Below, in pieces: positions 7,195 through 17,500 of a DNA stretch of 64,000 nucleotides. Both the position numbers and the translations under genes were made by a program. How positions within the stretch are numbered: the stretch's first letter is position 1; each line of letters opens with the position of its first letter. The notes below the pieces were generated by a model. It was given only the letters and a program-made list of their open reading frames with translations. It was not told where the DNA came from and did no database searches. This stretch comes from an uncultured SAR86 cluster bacterium (GTDB lineage Bacteria > Pseudomonadota > Gammaproteobacteria > Magnimaribacterales > D2472), in contig CACECP010000002.1 in the NCBI GenBank assembly GCA_902558095.1, positions 100,699-164,698 of the forward strand, in the 5' to 3' direction.

Positions 7195-9291
7195 TTAAAA
7201 GTCGTACCTTAAAGATAAGCCAATATTTTTTGCATCACCTTGTCTTCTATACAAAGTATCTATGAAATCTGGAGCCTCATTCCCAAAGTAAAATCCTCTT
7301 GTTGAATAATATTTATCAAAGACATTTCTCATCCAGAGCTCACTTGTAAATCTGCCTTTAGAGCGACCAAGGGTAAGATTAAGAAGCTGATAACTTTTTG
7401 ATTTATTATTATGCGAGTCTGAATAAAAGAATTCACTCTTTCCATTTATATTAAGTTTAAAATAAAAATTATTCTTTAAATCTATATTTGTGCCAATTGA
7501 ATAAGTATGTTCTGGAGCATGGGCTTGTGATCTATTTTGAAGATCAGGCCTTGATTCCCAATTCTTAATTTTAGTTTTTAAAAAACCTAAATTAGCATAC
7601 ACGCTTACTTGATCATTTATAAAAAAGTTAGAACTCACTTCTAATCCATAATTTTCTCCTTCGGCTGCATTTTCTGTAAGGTATGAAAATGTATTTGGAT
7701 CTGAAGGATCAACCTGTCTTGAGATCAAGACCTGTTGATCTTCTCTCTTTGAAAAAAATATAACTACTGAATAATTGAAACCTAAGTTTTCTAAATTTGA
7801 ACTAATACCTATTTCATAATTAGTTAAAAACTCAGGATCATATATCAAAGATTGTTTTATTAAATTATCAGTTGCGTCAAGTCCAAGATTAAAACCACCT
7901 TGTTTGTATCCTCTTGCAATTGAGAAAAATGTATTTGAATTATTTCTATTTTTAACTAACGAAATCTTTCCACCATTCATATTATTTGAAGGTCTAAATG
8001 ATTCATTATTTGAATCTTTATATTTTGAGTCCCAATTTTCCCATCTCAAACCAAAAGCAATCTTGTAATACCGATTTAAAAAATAATCAATGTTCCCAAA
8101 GACTGAAAAATTTTCAGCTTGATAGTCTCTTAAAATTTCTGATTCACTGACATAGGGACTGTAGGGATCATTTGGATCTCCATATATGCCATCGTCTTTT
8201 GTTAAATTTGATTCATCAAGAACACTAAATTGAAAACCGAAAATCCATTCGTATGGATTTTCAAATGAAAATTCAGTATTTTTAGATAAAAAACGTATCT
8301 CTTGGCTAAAAGTATCTCTTTTTCTAAATGTTTCAGAAAAATAATCATATATGTAGGGAAAATGTGAGTCTGCGTTACCCCAATCTGCATCGTAACTAAA
8401 AATAACATCGGTTTTGGTAGCACTTGTTAAACTTTGAACAATAAAGTTAGAAAAATCTTTAGTAATCTTTATCCCATATGAGTTTGTATTTTGTGAATCC
8501 ATGCCTGGGCGGTCAGATAAGGTGTTTAAACTTCCATCAATAGTCCAAATATCAGCAGGATCATCCATATCAACTTTTGAAACAAAAAAATCTAAATTTG
8601 TTGTTTCATTTAATTCCCAATTTAATTTATAGCGTAAAGTTAATTCATCTTTTTTTGAGGTATCTGATTTATTTAGGTAGGTATTCTTTCTAAAGCCATC
8701 TGCATAATCAGTTCTAAGAACTAAACGATATTTAAGTTTTTTATTCTGCATTGGCCCGCCAAAAGCTATCCCAATATTTTGAGTGCCATAATCTCCAAGA
8801 GTTAGTTCGGAAGTTCCCTCGAATTTTTCAGTTGGATCTTTTGTCTTTATGTAAATCAATCCTGCGAGAGCATTTGCTCCTGACCTAGATCCTTGAGGTC
8901 CTCGAAAAACTTCAACTTGATCTACATCAAATAAAGTTGCTATTCCGCCCTGTCCAGAATAATCAATATCATCTATCAAAAATCCTACAGAGGAATTTGG
9001 TGTGCCTTGATAGCCAGATCTTTCTCCAATACCTCGAATTTGAAAATACCTAGCACGAGAATCTGAGGCAGCATAATTTAAATTTGGTACCAAATATGAA
9101 AGTTGTTGAAAATGTTTTATTGCTTGAGATTTTATTGTTTCAGAGGGAATTATAGAAATACTAGAATCTTCTTCACTTATAGATTTTTCTCTGAACTCTC
9201 CTTTGACAACTACCTCTTCAATGTTTTTTGAAAAAATAAATATTGAAAATAAAAGTGGTAATAATAATAGATTTTTTTTTCTGATATACAT
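7195..9291 (-). CDS. TonB-dependent outer membrane receptor, probable thiamine (or precursor) uptake
   Basis: A 22-strand barrel receptor that takes up a scarce ligand using TonB energy, 698 aa from the ATG at 9291. Signal peptide MYIRKKNLLLLPLLFSIFIFS is followed by a TonB-box-like EEVVVKG. The plug domain has IRGIGERSGYQG and VEVFRGPQGSRSGANALAG motifs, and the barrel ends in the canonical terminal Phe (LSLRYDF). An upstream in-frame start at 9330 would lie inside the riboswitch aptamer and is rejected; GGAGG (9304-9300) is spaced 8 bp from 9291. It is the first gene of a three-gene operon with a permease and a kinase, all behind the TPP riboswitch. The ligand is inferred from that regulator, not from the barrel sequence. 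Confidence 0.9.
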   Translation of the reverse strand: MYIRKKNLLLLPLLFSIFIFSKNIEEVVVKGEFREKSISEEDSSISIIPSETIKSQAIKHFQQLSYLVPNLNYAASDSRARYFQIRGIGERSGYQGTPNSSVGFLIDDIDYSGQGGIATLFDVDQVEVFRGPQGSRSGANALAGLIYIKTKDPTEKFEGTSELTLGDYGTQNIGIAFGGPMQNKKLKYRLVLRTDYADGFRKNTYLNKSDTSKKDELTLRYKLNWELNETTNLDFFVSKVDMDDPADIWTIDGSLNTLSDRPGMDSQNTNSYGIKITKDFSNFIVQSLTSATKTDVIFSYDADWGNADSHFPYIYDYFSETFRKRDTFSQEIRFLSKNTEFSFENPYEWIFGFQFSVLDESNLTKDDGIYGDPNDPYSPYVSESEILRDYQAENFSVFGNIDYFLNRYYKIAFGLRWENWDSKYKDSNNESFRPSNNMNGGKISLVKNRNNSNTFFSIARGYKQGGFNLGLDATDNLIKQSLIYDPEFLTNYEIGISSNLENLGFNYSVVIFFSKREDQQVLISRQVDPSDPNTFSYLTENAAEGENYGLEVSSNFFINDQVSVYANLGFLKTKIKNWESRPDLQNRSQAHAPEHTYSIGTNIDLKNNFYFKLNINGKSEFFYSDSHNNKSKSYQLLNLTLGRSKGRFTSELWMRNVFDKYYSTRGFYFGNEAPDFIDTLYRRQGDAKNIGLSLRYDF

Positions 9292-9374
9292 ATGCAATTC
9301 CTCCGCAACTATTGTGTTGATCAGGTTCAAAGAGTTTCATACGATCTCAGGCTTATTAAGCCACCCCTTTGCAT
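9292..9374 (-). ncRNA. TPP riboswitch (THI element) with Shine-Dalgarno inside the aptamer
   Basis: On the minus strand the element has P1 ATGCAA (9374-9369) pairing with TTGCAT (9297-9292). It also has GGGGTGGC, the conserved CTGAGA, TTTGAACCTGATC, a small P5 hairpin CAAC-ACAATA-GTTG, and GCGGAGGAA before the closing P1 strand. These are the pyrophosphate- and pyrimidine-binding landmarks of thiamine pyrophosphate riboswitches. The GGAGG that serves the TonB receptor is part of the conserved 3' core, and the ATG starts at the next base after P1. Ligand binding would therefore block translation directly, with no separate expression platform. The element is recognised with high certainty; the mechanism is inferred. 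Confidence 0.93.
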
Positions 9375-9457
9375 TCATTAACTATATTAATAAATAATTT
9401 ATAAATTTAATAGTATGGATATTGCGTAAATTTTTGTTTTATAGAAATGAAAAAATA

Positions 9458-11563
9458 TCAATTATTTATAACATCCAAGGCATATCCATAAATTTCAGCA
9501 ATCTGGTTAATTCTTTTGTCTTTAGGAGTACCTGCTCCATGACCCGCTCTGTCTTCTACTCTTATTAAAACAGGATTATCGCATGATTGATATTCTTGTA
9601 ACTTAGCTGCAAATTTAAATGAGTGAGATGGTACAACCCTATCATCACGACTTGCAGTTGTAATAAGTGTAGTTGGATAACAGACATCGGATTCAATATT
9701 ATGAAGTGGCGAATAGGCTAATAAGTTTTCAAATTCATCTTTTTTATCTGGAGAACCATAGTCACTTTCCCAAGCCCAACCAATTGTAAATTTATTAAAC
9801 CTAAGCATATCTAATACGCCAACCTGAGGTATAGCTACTTCAAACAGATCTGGATTCTGCAACATCGTTGCAGCCACCAAAAGACCACCATTTGATCTTC
9901 CATCAATAGCTGTTGTTTTTGGAGATCCAATTTTATTAGCATGTAAGAATTTTGCTGCATATGCAAAATCATCAAAAACATTTTGCTTGTTGAATAGCAT
10001 GCCAGCCTCATGCCAAGTATTTCCGTATTCTGATCCACCCCTTAAGTTTGCAACTGCAAAAACTCCATCCTGATCTTTCCATGCTGTTTGGCTTTTACTA
10101 AAATTTGGAAGAATTGATATATTAAATCCTCCGTAGCCATATATTAATAATGGTGTATTTTCATCAATTTCTAAGTCTTTTTTATGACTGATGTGAATTG
10201 GTATTTTTGTGCCGTCTTTTGATGGATAAAACTCTAATCGTGAAACATACTCCTCTGGATTGTATCCATCAAGTTCTTCTTTCCAAAAGAGCTCAAATGA
10301 AAGATCTTTTAAGTCTATTTCATATATTTCTCTTGGGGTAACGTAATTTGTAATTGCAAAAAAAGAACTGCTGTCATCAATATCCCCACTGAAACCGCTA
10401 ATAGTTCCCTTTTTAGGTAAAGATAGCTTAGATATCAATTCACCTGAAAGATTAAAAATACTTATTTCTGAAAACGTATCTTCTAAATAATTAATTACGA
10501 ATGAGTTATTAATAATATTTGCTGATCTGATTGCATTTTTGGATTCTGAAATAACTTCGTTCCATACAAAAGAACCATTTTTAACTTCCAAATTAACTAT
10601 CTTTCCATTCGGAGCATTTTCAGTTGTATAAAACCACAAAATATTATCTTTACTGTCAATAAAGCTATATGTACCAATTAGTTCATCAACAATTGGGAGA
10701 AAGCCACCATCTTTATCAACTTTTAAATAAATCTTATTTCTATCATCAGTTCCCTCAGATATAGATAATATTTTCATATCACTATCTTTTACTACGGTTA
10801 TTCCAAATCCCCATCTTGGATTTTCAGGATTCTCATAAATTAATATATCTTCAGATTGATTAGTGCCAATCTTATGAAACATTAATTTTGGAGATTCGTT
10901 TAATTCTTTTAAAAGTTCTCCATCAGGCTCTTCATATCGTCTGTAGTAAAAACCACTATCGTCATTCTCCCAAGATGCTCCAGAAAACTTTGCCCATTTA
11001 AGTTCATCTTTAAGAACCTCTCCAGTCGCTATATTCATAACTCTCCATGTTCTCCAATCTGATCCACCATCAGAGATTGAATAAGCTATATGTGATGCAT
11101 CATTGCTTATACTCGTTCCACCGAGTGAAATCGTCCCATCTTTTGAAAATGTATTAGGATCAATTAAAACTCTAGCTTCACAGGTCTCACAATCTTTAAT
11201 CATTAGCTTGCTTTGCTGAAACGAGCCATCATTAAAATAGAAAAAAGTCTTTTCTTTTACCTTATATGGAATTGATATAGATTCACTTTCCCAAATCTGA
11301 TTTAAATAATTTCTTAAACGTTTTTTATATTTATTTTTTTCAATAAATTTATTGGTAAATTTATTTTGTCTTTCAATCCAATCAATTGACTCTTCACTTG
11401 TAAAGTCCTCTAGCCATCTATACGAATCAGAAATGTTATATCCATGGAGATTTTCTTCAAAATTAATTTTTTTTGAATCAGGATATTCATCAAGATTATT
11501 TTCTTGAGAGCTGCAAGAAATTATTATAAGAATAACAAGAAGGGATAAATATTTTGAGTACAT
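9458..11563 (-). CDS. Prolyl oligopeptidase family serine peptidase, lipoprotein (S9A)
   Basis: Cleaves peptides after proline. It is 701 aa with a lipoprotein signal ending in IIIS-Cys18, so it is probably anchored in the periplasm or outer membrane. Residues about 75-400 form the beta-propeller that filters substrates. The alpha/beta hydrolase domain carries the nucleophile Ser557 in DGRSNGG, an Asp in the SRDDRVVP motif (about 640) and His675 in DRAGHGAG. The oxyanion-region YGGFNIS is also present. The gene is separated from the TPP-regulated operon downstream by about 80 bp and is divergent from the YciC-like gene. It likely digests proline-containing peptides whose proline can feed PutA, encoded about 3 kb away. 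Confidence 0.93.
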   Translation of the reverse strand: MYSKYLSLLVILIIISCSSQENNLDEYPDSKKINFEENLHGYNISDSYRWLEDFTSEESIDWIERQNKFTNKFIEKNKYKKRLRNYLNQIWESESISIPYKVKEKTFFYFNDGSFQQSKLMIKDCETCEARVLIDPNTFSKDGTISLGGTSISNDASHIAYSISDGGSDWRTWRVMNIATGEVLKDELKWAKFSGASWENDDSGFYYRRYEEPDGELLKELNESPKLMFHKIGTNQSEDILIYENPENPRWGFGITVVKDSDMKILSISEGTDDRNKIYLKVDKDGGFLPIVDELIGTYSFIDSKDNILWFYTTENAPNGKIVNLEVKNGSFVWNEVISESKNAIRSANIINNSFVINYLEDTFSEISIFNLSGELISKLSLPKKGTISGFSGDIDDSSSFFAITNYVTPREIYEIDLKDLSFELFWKEELDGYNPEEYVSRLEFYPSKDGTKIPIHISHKKDLEIDENTPLLIYGYGGFNISILPNFSKSQTAWKDQDGVFAVANLRGGSEYGNTWHEAGMLFNKQNVFDDFAYAAKFLHANKIGSPKTTAIDGRSNGGLLVAATMLQNPDLFEVAIPQVGVLDMLRFNKFTIGWAWESDYGSPDKKDEFENLLAYSPLHNIESDVCYPTTLITTASRDDRVVPSHSFKFAAKLQEYQSCDNPVLIRVEDRAGHGAGTPKDKRINQIAEIYGYALDVINN

Positions 11564-11591
11564 GTCATAGATATTACATTACAATTATTAA

Positions 11592-12320
11592 ATGAATCAA
11601 TTTATTTCATCATGGCGTTTTGTCTTTAAAAATTTTAAAAATTTAATTTCTTTTGGAGTGCCTTGGCTAACATTCACAATTATAAGCATTGGATTTATTT
11701 CAAAGAGGATGCCGCAAATTCTAATTGATGAAAATATTGCTCCGGATGTAGCTGTTATTGAATTAATAGAAGTCCTAAGCAAGTTTTACGAAAATAATGT
11801 AAACCAGCTTTTTATAATTGAATTAATGATTAACGTTTTCTTCATGGTTTTTATAGCTTCATTAGCAGTGCAATTTAAAAATATAAGCAAGTCAATAAAT
11901 CCTCAAAGCTTCTTTGGAATTTCAAGAATAATTTACGCTAAGATTCCTTATTTATTTATTGCATCATTTTTAACAGGCATAGTTGTACAAATTGGATTTT
12001 TGTTTCTAATTTTCCCAGGGATATATTTGTTTGCTAGATTATCACTTTATCCAATTTATATTTCGCTGGAAAATAAAGGGCCCATTGAATCCATTAAATG
12101 CTCATGGAATGCTACTGATGAATTTGGTACAAAGCTTACTATATATACTTTGATAATAGGTATTCTTCTTACACTAACAATACTCATTACCTCTAGTCTG
12201 TTAGCGCTTTCTTCAATTGGTGCTATGTTAATAGTTCCGATTATTCTTTTTGAAATAATTATCTTTTCAATGGTATTGAGTTTTATTTATTTCTCTTTGT
12301 ACAAATATTTAGAAAAATAA
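11592..12320 (+). CDS. YciC/UPF0259-like multi-pass membrane protein
   Basis: 242 aa with about six hydrophobic segments. The most recognisable part is the IFPGIYLFARLSLYPIYISL stretch followed by ESIKCSWNAT. This pattern (helix, arginine, then a short amphipathic S-W-x-AT region) is typical of YciC/UPF0259 and related inner-membrane proteins of unknown function. It is divergent from the prolyl oligopeptidase with 28 bp between starts, so the two probably share a short promoter region. Nothing in the sequence points to a substrate. Confidence 0.72.
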   Translation: MNQFISSWRFVFKNFKNLISFGVPWLTFTIISIGFISKRMPQILIDENIAPDVAVIELIEVLSKFYENNVNQLFIIELMINVFFMVFIASLAVQFKNISKSINPQSFFGISRIIYAKIPYLFIASFLTGIVVQIGFLFLIFPGIYLFARLSLYPIYISLENKGPIESIKCSWNATDEFGTKLTIYTLIIGILLTLTILITSSLLALSSIGAMLIVPIILFEIIIFSMVLSFIYFSLYKYLEK

Positions 12321-12334
12321 AAATCAAGTCATAA

Positions 12335-12363
12335 TTGTCGAATCATTAATTCAAAGGTAGAAT
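12335..12363 (+). promoter_or_regulatory. Promoter of tRNA-Ile
   Basis: A -35-like TTGTCG (12335-12340) and a -10 TAGAAT (12358-12363) are separated by 17 bp. Transcription would start near 12370, about 9 nt before the mature tRNA 5' end. Confidence 0.55.
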
Positions 12364-12378
12364 GCTCTTTCGTTAATA

Positions 12379-12457
12379 GGGCCTGTAGCTCAGTTTTGGT
12401 TAGAGCGTTCGACTGATAATCGAGAGGTCGGAAGTTCGAGTCTTCCCAGGCCCACCA
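12379..12457 (+). tRNA. tRNA-Ile (anticodon GAT), CCA encoded
   Basis: A full cloverleaf is visible: acceptor GGGCCTG pairs with CAGGCCC, the D arm holds TAGCTCAG, the anticodon loop is CTGATAA with GAT in the middle, the T arm contains GTTCGAG, and CCA is encoded (12455-12457). It reads AUC/AUU codons. It stands alone with its own promoter. In many proteobacteria this tRNA lies in the 16S-23S spacer, but no rRNA is present here. Confidence 0.97.
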
Positions 12458-12485
12458 CTTTCCTTTATTTTTTTCATGACGTAAT

Positions 12486-12818
12486 ATGCATAATATGTAT
12501 CGTTTTTTAATGTTCTGTGTGGTATTTTTTCTGATTAGTAGTTGCGGGTTTGAAAATAGTCAGTCTCCATTAAAGTCTCCAATAACTGAAGCAAAGTCAG
12601 TCTATGTTTCAACTTGTTTTGAGGTTACGCCTGGAGGACAAAGCTATAAAGAGATGTGTGAATGTGGTTTTGATAGGGCTTTAGGGTCTATGACCTCTGA
12701 TGAAGTAACCGCATATTTAAGGGATTTTTCTGAGATACAGGACCTCCAGTATGCAATTACAGTTCCAGCAAAATTTATAGAAGCACAAGCAGAATGTGCT
12801 GTTGAAGCCTTTGAATAA
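12486..12818 (+). CDS. Small lipoprotein of unknown function
   Basis: 110 aa. The N-terminus is a signal peptide with lipobox LISS-Cys near residue 20. The mature part has four more cysteines: one in VSTCFEV, two in EMCECGFD and one in QAECAV. This suggests disulfides in the periplasm. The motif C-x-CGFDRAL followed by a helix resembles small proteins annotated only as hypothetical in marine gammaproteobacteria, but no function is recognised. It follows the tRNA by 28 bp and is convergent with the FKBP gene. Confidence 0.78.
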   Translation: MHNMYRFLMFCVVFFLISSCGFENSQSPLKSPITEAKSVYVSTCFEVTPGGQSYKEMCECGFDRALGSMTSDEVTAYLRDFSEIQDLQYAITVPAKFIEAQAECAVEAFE

Positions 12819-12839
12819 ATAGAAGATAAATTAACGCTA

Positions 12840-13295
12840 TCAACTTAAAATTTTTAAAAGTTCAATTTCAAAAATAAGAATAGAATTCGATGGAATTCCT
12901 GGCCTGCCTTCTTCACCATATGCCATAGTAGGATCAATATACACTACCCACTTATCACCTTCTTTCATTAATGAAATAGTTTTCTGACATCCTACAATTA
13001 ATTTTGATAATTCTATCTTTAATGGCTCAGAATCCAGTGAACTCCAAAAAACTTCTCCGTTGGTTAAGGTTCCATGGAAATGAGCAGAAATAGTGTTATT
13101 AAGACTTGGGGTAGATCCACTTGGATCTCCATTCTCAACAACAAAATATTGAAGCCCTGGTTCAATTTCAATAATTTCATTATTTTTTTTATTGTCTATA
13201 AAAAATTGCATATTCTCAATTTGTTTTATATTTGGTCCGTCTTGAGCACATGCACATAAAACAAAGAAACTAAGAACAGCTATGGAAATCTTCAT
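12840..13295 (-). CDS. FKBP-type peptidyl-prolyl isomerase, lipoprotein
   Basis: Catalyses cis-trans isomerisation of proline peptide bonds and helps fold exported proteins. It is 151 aa with an N-terminal lipoprotein signal (FFVLCAC region). The FKBP domain covers residues about 45-150: ISAHFHGTLTNGEVFWSS is the first strand pair, GCQKTISLMKEGDKWVVYI the core helix and strand, AYGEEGRPGIPSNSILIFEIEL the active-site loop. Its ATG overlaps the tyrS stop (TAATG), so the two genes are translationally coupled. Confidence 0.92.
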   Translation of the reverse strand: MKISIAVLSFFVLCACAQDGPNIKQIENMQFFIDNKKNNEIIEIEPGLQYFVVENGDPSGSTPSLNNTISAHFHGTLTNGEVFWSSLDSEPLKIELSKLIVGCQKTISLMKEGDKWVVYIDPTMAYGEEGRPGIPSNSILIFEIELLKILS

Positions 13296-14485
13296 TATTT
13301 AACCTTAATTTTTAAAAATTTTCTTTTGCCAACTTGGTAAATATTCATAGATCCCTTTGAGATCTCAAGTTTTATATCTACAACTTTTTCTTGGTTAATT
13401 TTAATGCCGCCTTGTTTTATAAGCCTATTTCCTTCAGATACACTTGAAATCATTTCTGTATCTTTTAAAAGATTAACTAAAAGAATAGATTCATTTTTGA
13501 TATCTATCTCAAAAGTTTCTATGTCTTCAGGCAGCTTTCCCTTTTGAAATCTATCTAAGAAATCTTCCTTACAATCTTTTCCATCTCCTTTTTTATGAAA
13601 TCTATCTACAAGCTCCTCAGCCAAAATAAATTTAATATCTCTGGGATTCCTGCCCTCTTTCATTTCATCTTTTAATTTTGATATTTCTTCTTCAGGTAAA
13701 AAACTTAATAACTCAAACCACCTCCACATCAAGTCATCTGATATTGACATAATTTTTCCAAACATCTCATTTGGCTCTTCATCTATGGCTATATAGTTAT
13801 CAAGCGATTTTGACATTTTCTTTTCGCCATCAAGACCTTCGAGTATTGGAACGGTTATAACCACTTGAGGGTCTTGATCATAATCTCTTTGAAGTTCTCT
13901 ACCAACTAATAAATTAAATTTTTGATCTGTTCCACCGCACTCAACATCAGCCTGAAGTGCTACTGAATCATAGCCTTGAACTAAAGGATACAAAAATTCA
14001 TGTATCGCTATGCTTTTATTAGAACTAAATCTTTTATTAAAGTCGTCTCTCTCTAGCATTCTTGCTACGTTATATTTTGAAGCAAGTTTAATTAGCCCAT
14101 CTGCTCCAAGCTGATCACACCATTCGGAATTAAATTTAACTTCAGTCAGATCTTCTTTTAAAATTTTAAAAACCTGTTCTTTATAAGTTTTTGCATTTTT
14201 TATAAGGCTGTCTGAATCCACAGTTGGTCTTGTTTTGTTTTTACCAGATGGATCACCAATTCTTCCAGTAAAATCTCCAATTAAAAAAATAACTTTATGT
14301 CCAAGATCTTGGAAGTGCCTAAGTTTATTTAATAAAACAGTATGTCCAAAATGTAAATCAGGAGCAGTCGGATCAAAACCTGCTTTGACTATAAGTTGTT
14401 TACCTGAATCAAGCTTTTTTTTGAGATCAGATTCAGTAAGAATTTCATCTGTACCTCTATTAATAATCTTTAATGCCTCTTCCAT
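13295..14485 (-). CDS. tyrS: Tyrosyl-tRNA synthetase
   Basis: Class I synthetase that charges tRNA-Tyr, 396 aa. The HIGH-type motif is HFGH at residues 45-48, KMSKS is at 223-227, and the tyrosine pocket segments [20 protein letters not shown] are present. The C-terminal S4 RNA-binding domain includes the [17 protein letters not shown] region. The APDLHFGH form and the length match the TyrZ-like bacterial subgroup rather than the shorter E. coli TyrS-HIGN form; this subgroup call is moderate. It is the first gene of a two-gene unit with the FKBP. Confidence 0.97.
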   Translation of the reverse strand: MEEALKIINRGTDEILTESDLKKKLDSGKQLIVKAGFDPTAPDLHFGHTVLLNKLRHFQDLGHKVIFLIGDFTGRIGDPSGKNKTRPTVDSDSLIKNAKTYKEQVFKILKEDLTEVKFNSEWCDQLGADGLIKLASKYNVARMLERDDFNKRFSSNKSIAIHEFLYPLVQGYDSVALQADVECGGTDQKFNLLVGRELQRDYDQDPQVVITVPILEGLDGEKKMSKSLDNYIAIDEEPNEMFGKIMSISDDLMWRWFELLSFLPEEEISKLKDEMKEGRNPRDIKFILAEELVDRFHKKGDGKDCKEDFLDRFQKGKLPEDIETFEIDIKNESILLVNLLKDTEMISSVSEGNRLIKQGGIKINQEKVVDIKLEISKGSMNIYQVGKRKFLKIKVK

Positions 14486-14557
14486 ATTACTATCATAGTA
14501 TTTTTATATCATTATTAGAATCACAAAGTTGCTACTTAATCCTTAAAGATTAAAATA

Positions 14558-17500
14558 ATGGCTATGCTTAATGCAAATAACAAATTTATATCGGATGCTG
14601 AATTTTTATCATCTATCGATAATCAAATAAGGTTCTTAGGTGAAGCATCTATATCAGACAATGCGAAATTAATTATTGATCTTTGCAGAAAAAATAAAAA
14701 AGATCGAACAATGCTTGATGCTTTTCTTAGTGAATATGGATTAGATAATCAAGAAGGCGTTGCTCTGATGTGTCTTGCAGAATCTGTATTAAGAATACCT
14801 GATAAAAAAACAAGAAATCTAATAATTAGTGAAAAACTTTCTGAGGGAAGATGGGTGGACCATCTTAATAAAGCAGACAGTCTATTTGTAAACGCATCTA
14901 CATGGGGTTTGTTATTAGCTGGTAAAGTGGTTTCAACGCCAAATGAGTGGTCAAAAAACCCTAATAACTTCTTATCAGGATTGATATCAAAATCTGGAGA
15001 AATGCCAATTAGAAATGCAGTTTTGGCTGCCATGCAAATCCTAAGTCAAGAATTCGTAATGGGCAAAAGTTTTGAAGATATCAAAAAACTTCCTGGATTA
15101 TCTAAAGAGTCATACTCTTTTGATATGTTGGGCGAGGCTGCAAGAACAAATTCACAAGCTGAAAGTTATTTTGAATCATACTTTAATGCTATTGATGAAG
15201 TTGCAAAAATTAATGATTTAAAAAACTTATCTCATGGTGTTTCAATAAAAATATCTGCGCTTCATCCAAGATACGAAACAAGAAAAATTGATCAAGTTAA
15301 CTCAGAATTAATACCAAGATTAAAAGAGTTAATTCATCATGCTCATTCAAATGATGTTGAGATTACCATTGACGCTGAAGAGCAAGACAGGCTCTCTATA
15401 AGCCTTCATATCATCGAGCAGCTAGCTTTTGAAGAAAAAATAAAAGACTGGCCTGGTTTTGGAATAGCGCTTCAGGCTTATGGTAAAAGATCGTTCGATG
15501 CTTTGAATTGGCTTAATAGCACTTTAGATAAAAGAACTGGGATGCATTTAAGACTTGTAAAAGGTGCGTATTGGGATTATGAAATTAAGCATGCTCAAGT
15601 TTCAGGCTATGCTGGTTATCCAGTATTCTCAAAGAAATCCATAACAGATATTGCGTATCTTGCTTGTGCCAAAAAGATACTAGAAAACAAAAACATTTAT
15701 GCTAAATTTGCAACCCATAATGCTCATACTATTTCGTCAATCAATTATCTTGGCCAAGATTGTGAGTATGAATTCCAACGTTTGTTTGGAATGGGTGAGC
15801 TTCTATATAAGAGTGCATCAGATATTTTAAAGCTAGATAAAGCTCCATCTGTATACGCGCCAATAGGAAGCTATAAAGATCTTTTGCCTTATTTAGTTAG
15901 ACGGCTTTTAGAAAATGGTGCCAATAGTTCATTTATAAATAGGCTACTTGATCCAGAAACAGATTCAGAATATTTAGCTGAAAATCCTCTCATAAGAATG
16001 AAAAATGAAAAAAAAGATATACCTCTTCCTAAAAATATTTTTGGAAAAAGATTAAACTCTAGTGGGATGGATATTTCAGAGAAACACAATCTAGATAATC
16101 TTTCAAAAAAGTTAGAAACTTTTGAAGGAAAAAAGGTGCATGCTCATTCTTTATATATGTTTAGAGATAAAGATGATAAAAAGATTGTGGATGTAAATTC
16201 CATTTCATCGGGTGTCAATATAGGTAGTATTCAATTTGATGATATTAAGAAAATTCAAAATTCTCTTAAAAAAAATAATGATGATGAATGGTCAAAAACT
16301 GCTGTCATAAAAAGATCAACAATCTTGAACAAAGTTGCTGATTTAATAGAGAAAGATCCTTATGAATTAATTTTTTATCTTATTAACGAGGCAGGAAAAA
16401 CAATACAAAATGCAATTGATGAAATTAGAGAAGGTATTGATTTTTTGCGTTATTACTCGGAGCAGGCTAAAGAAATAATTCAAGAAAAAGACTTAGATGG
16501 GCCAACTGGAGAGGATAATAAAATTTACTATAGCCCAAAAGGAAAATTTTTATGCATAAGTCCTTGGAATTTTCCTGTTGCTATTCTTATAGGGCAAATA
16601 TCTGCAGCTCTGGCATGTGGCAATAAAGTCATAATTAAACCCTCTGAACACACTTCGATACTCGGATATCTTGTAATAAAAAAATTTCATGAGAGCGGAG
16701 TTCCAATTAGCTGTCTTGAGCTTATTCTTGGAGATGGTAAATATGGTGAAGCATTAACTCAAATAAGTTCATTAGATGGGGTTGCTTTTACTGGATCGCT
16801 TCCAACAGCAAAAAAAATACAATCTAATCTTATTCAATATCAAGATCAAATAATTCATCTTATAGCCGAGACTGGCGGCATCAATACTATGCTTGTTGAT
16901 TCGAGCGCACTTTTAGAGCAAGTTACAGATGATGTGGTCAGGTCCGCATTCGATAGTGCTGGTCAGAGATGCTCTGCATTGAGAATTCTTTGTATTCAGG
17001 AAGAAATATATGAAGACTTAGTTGAAATGATTAAAGGAAATATGAGTGTTCAAAAAATTGGTGATCCTAATGAGTTTGATACAGATATTGGTCCTATAAT
17101 TAGTACTGAGGCTACAAAGAAACTTAATAATTATATAGAGGAATGTAAAAAAGAAGGTTTAGATGTATTTCAATCATCAGAACCATCTGAAAAAAATTAT
17201 ATTTCACCTACACTGATCTCAATTAATAAAATATCAGATATCAGCAGTGAGCAATTTGGACCAATACTTCATATTCTTAAATATGCTTCAAATGATATAG
17301 ATAAATTAATTAATGATATTAATAATACCGGGTATGGACTAACTATGGGAATTCACTCAAGAATAGAATCTCAAGCTGATCATCTTGGCAAAAATTCTAA
17401 GATAGGGAATATATATATAAATAGGGATATGGTAGGTGCGGTTGTTGGATCACAACCCTTTGGAGGTGTTGGTCTTTCTGGAAGTGGTTATAAGGCTGGT

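Noticed and set aside
9292..9330. TonB receptor start at 9330
   Set aside because: It would lie inside the TPP aptamer and precede the signal peptide; the ATG at 9291 follows GGAGG by 8 bp.
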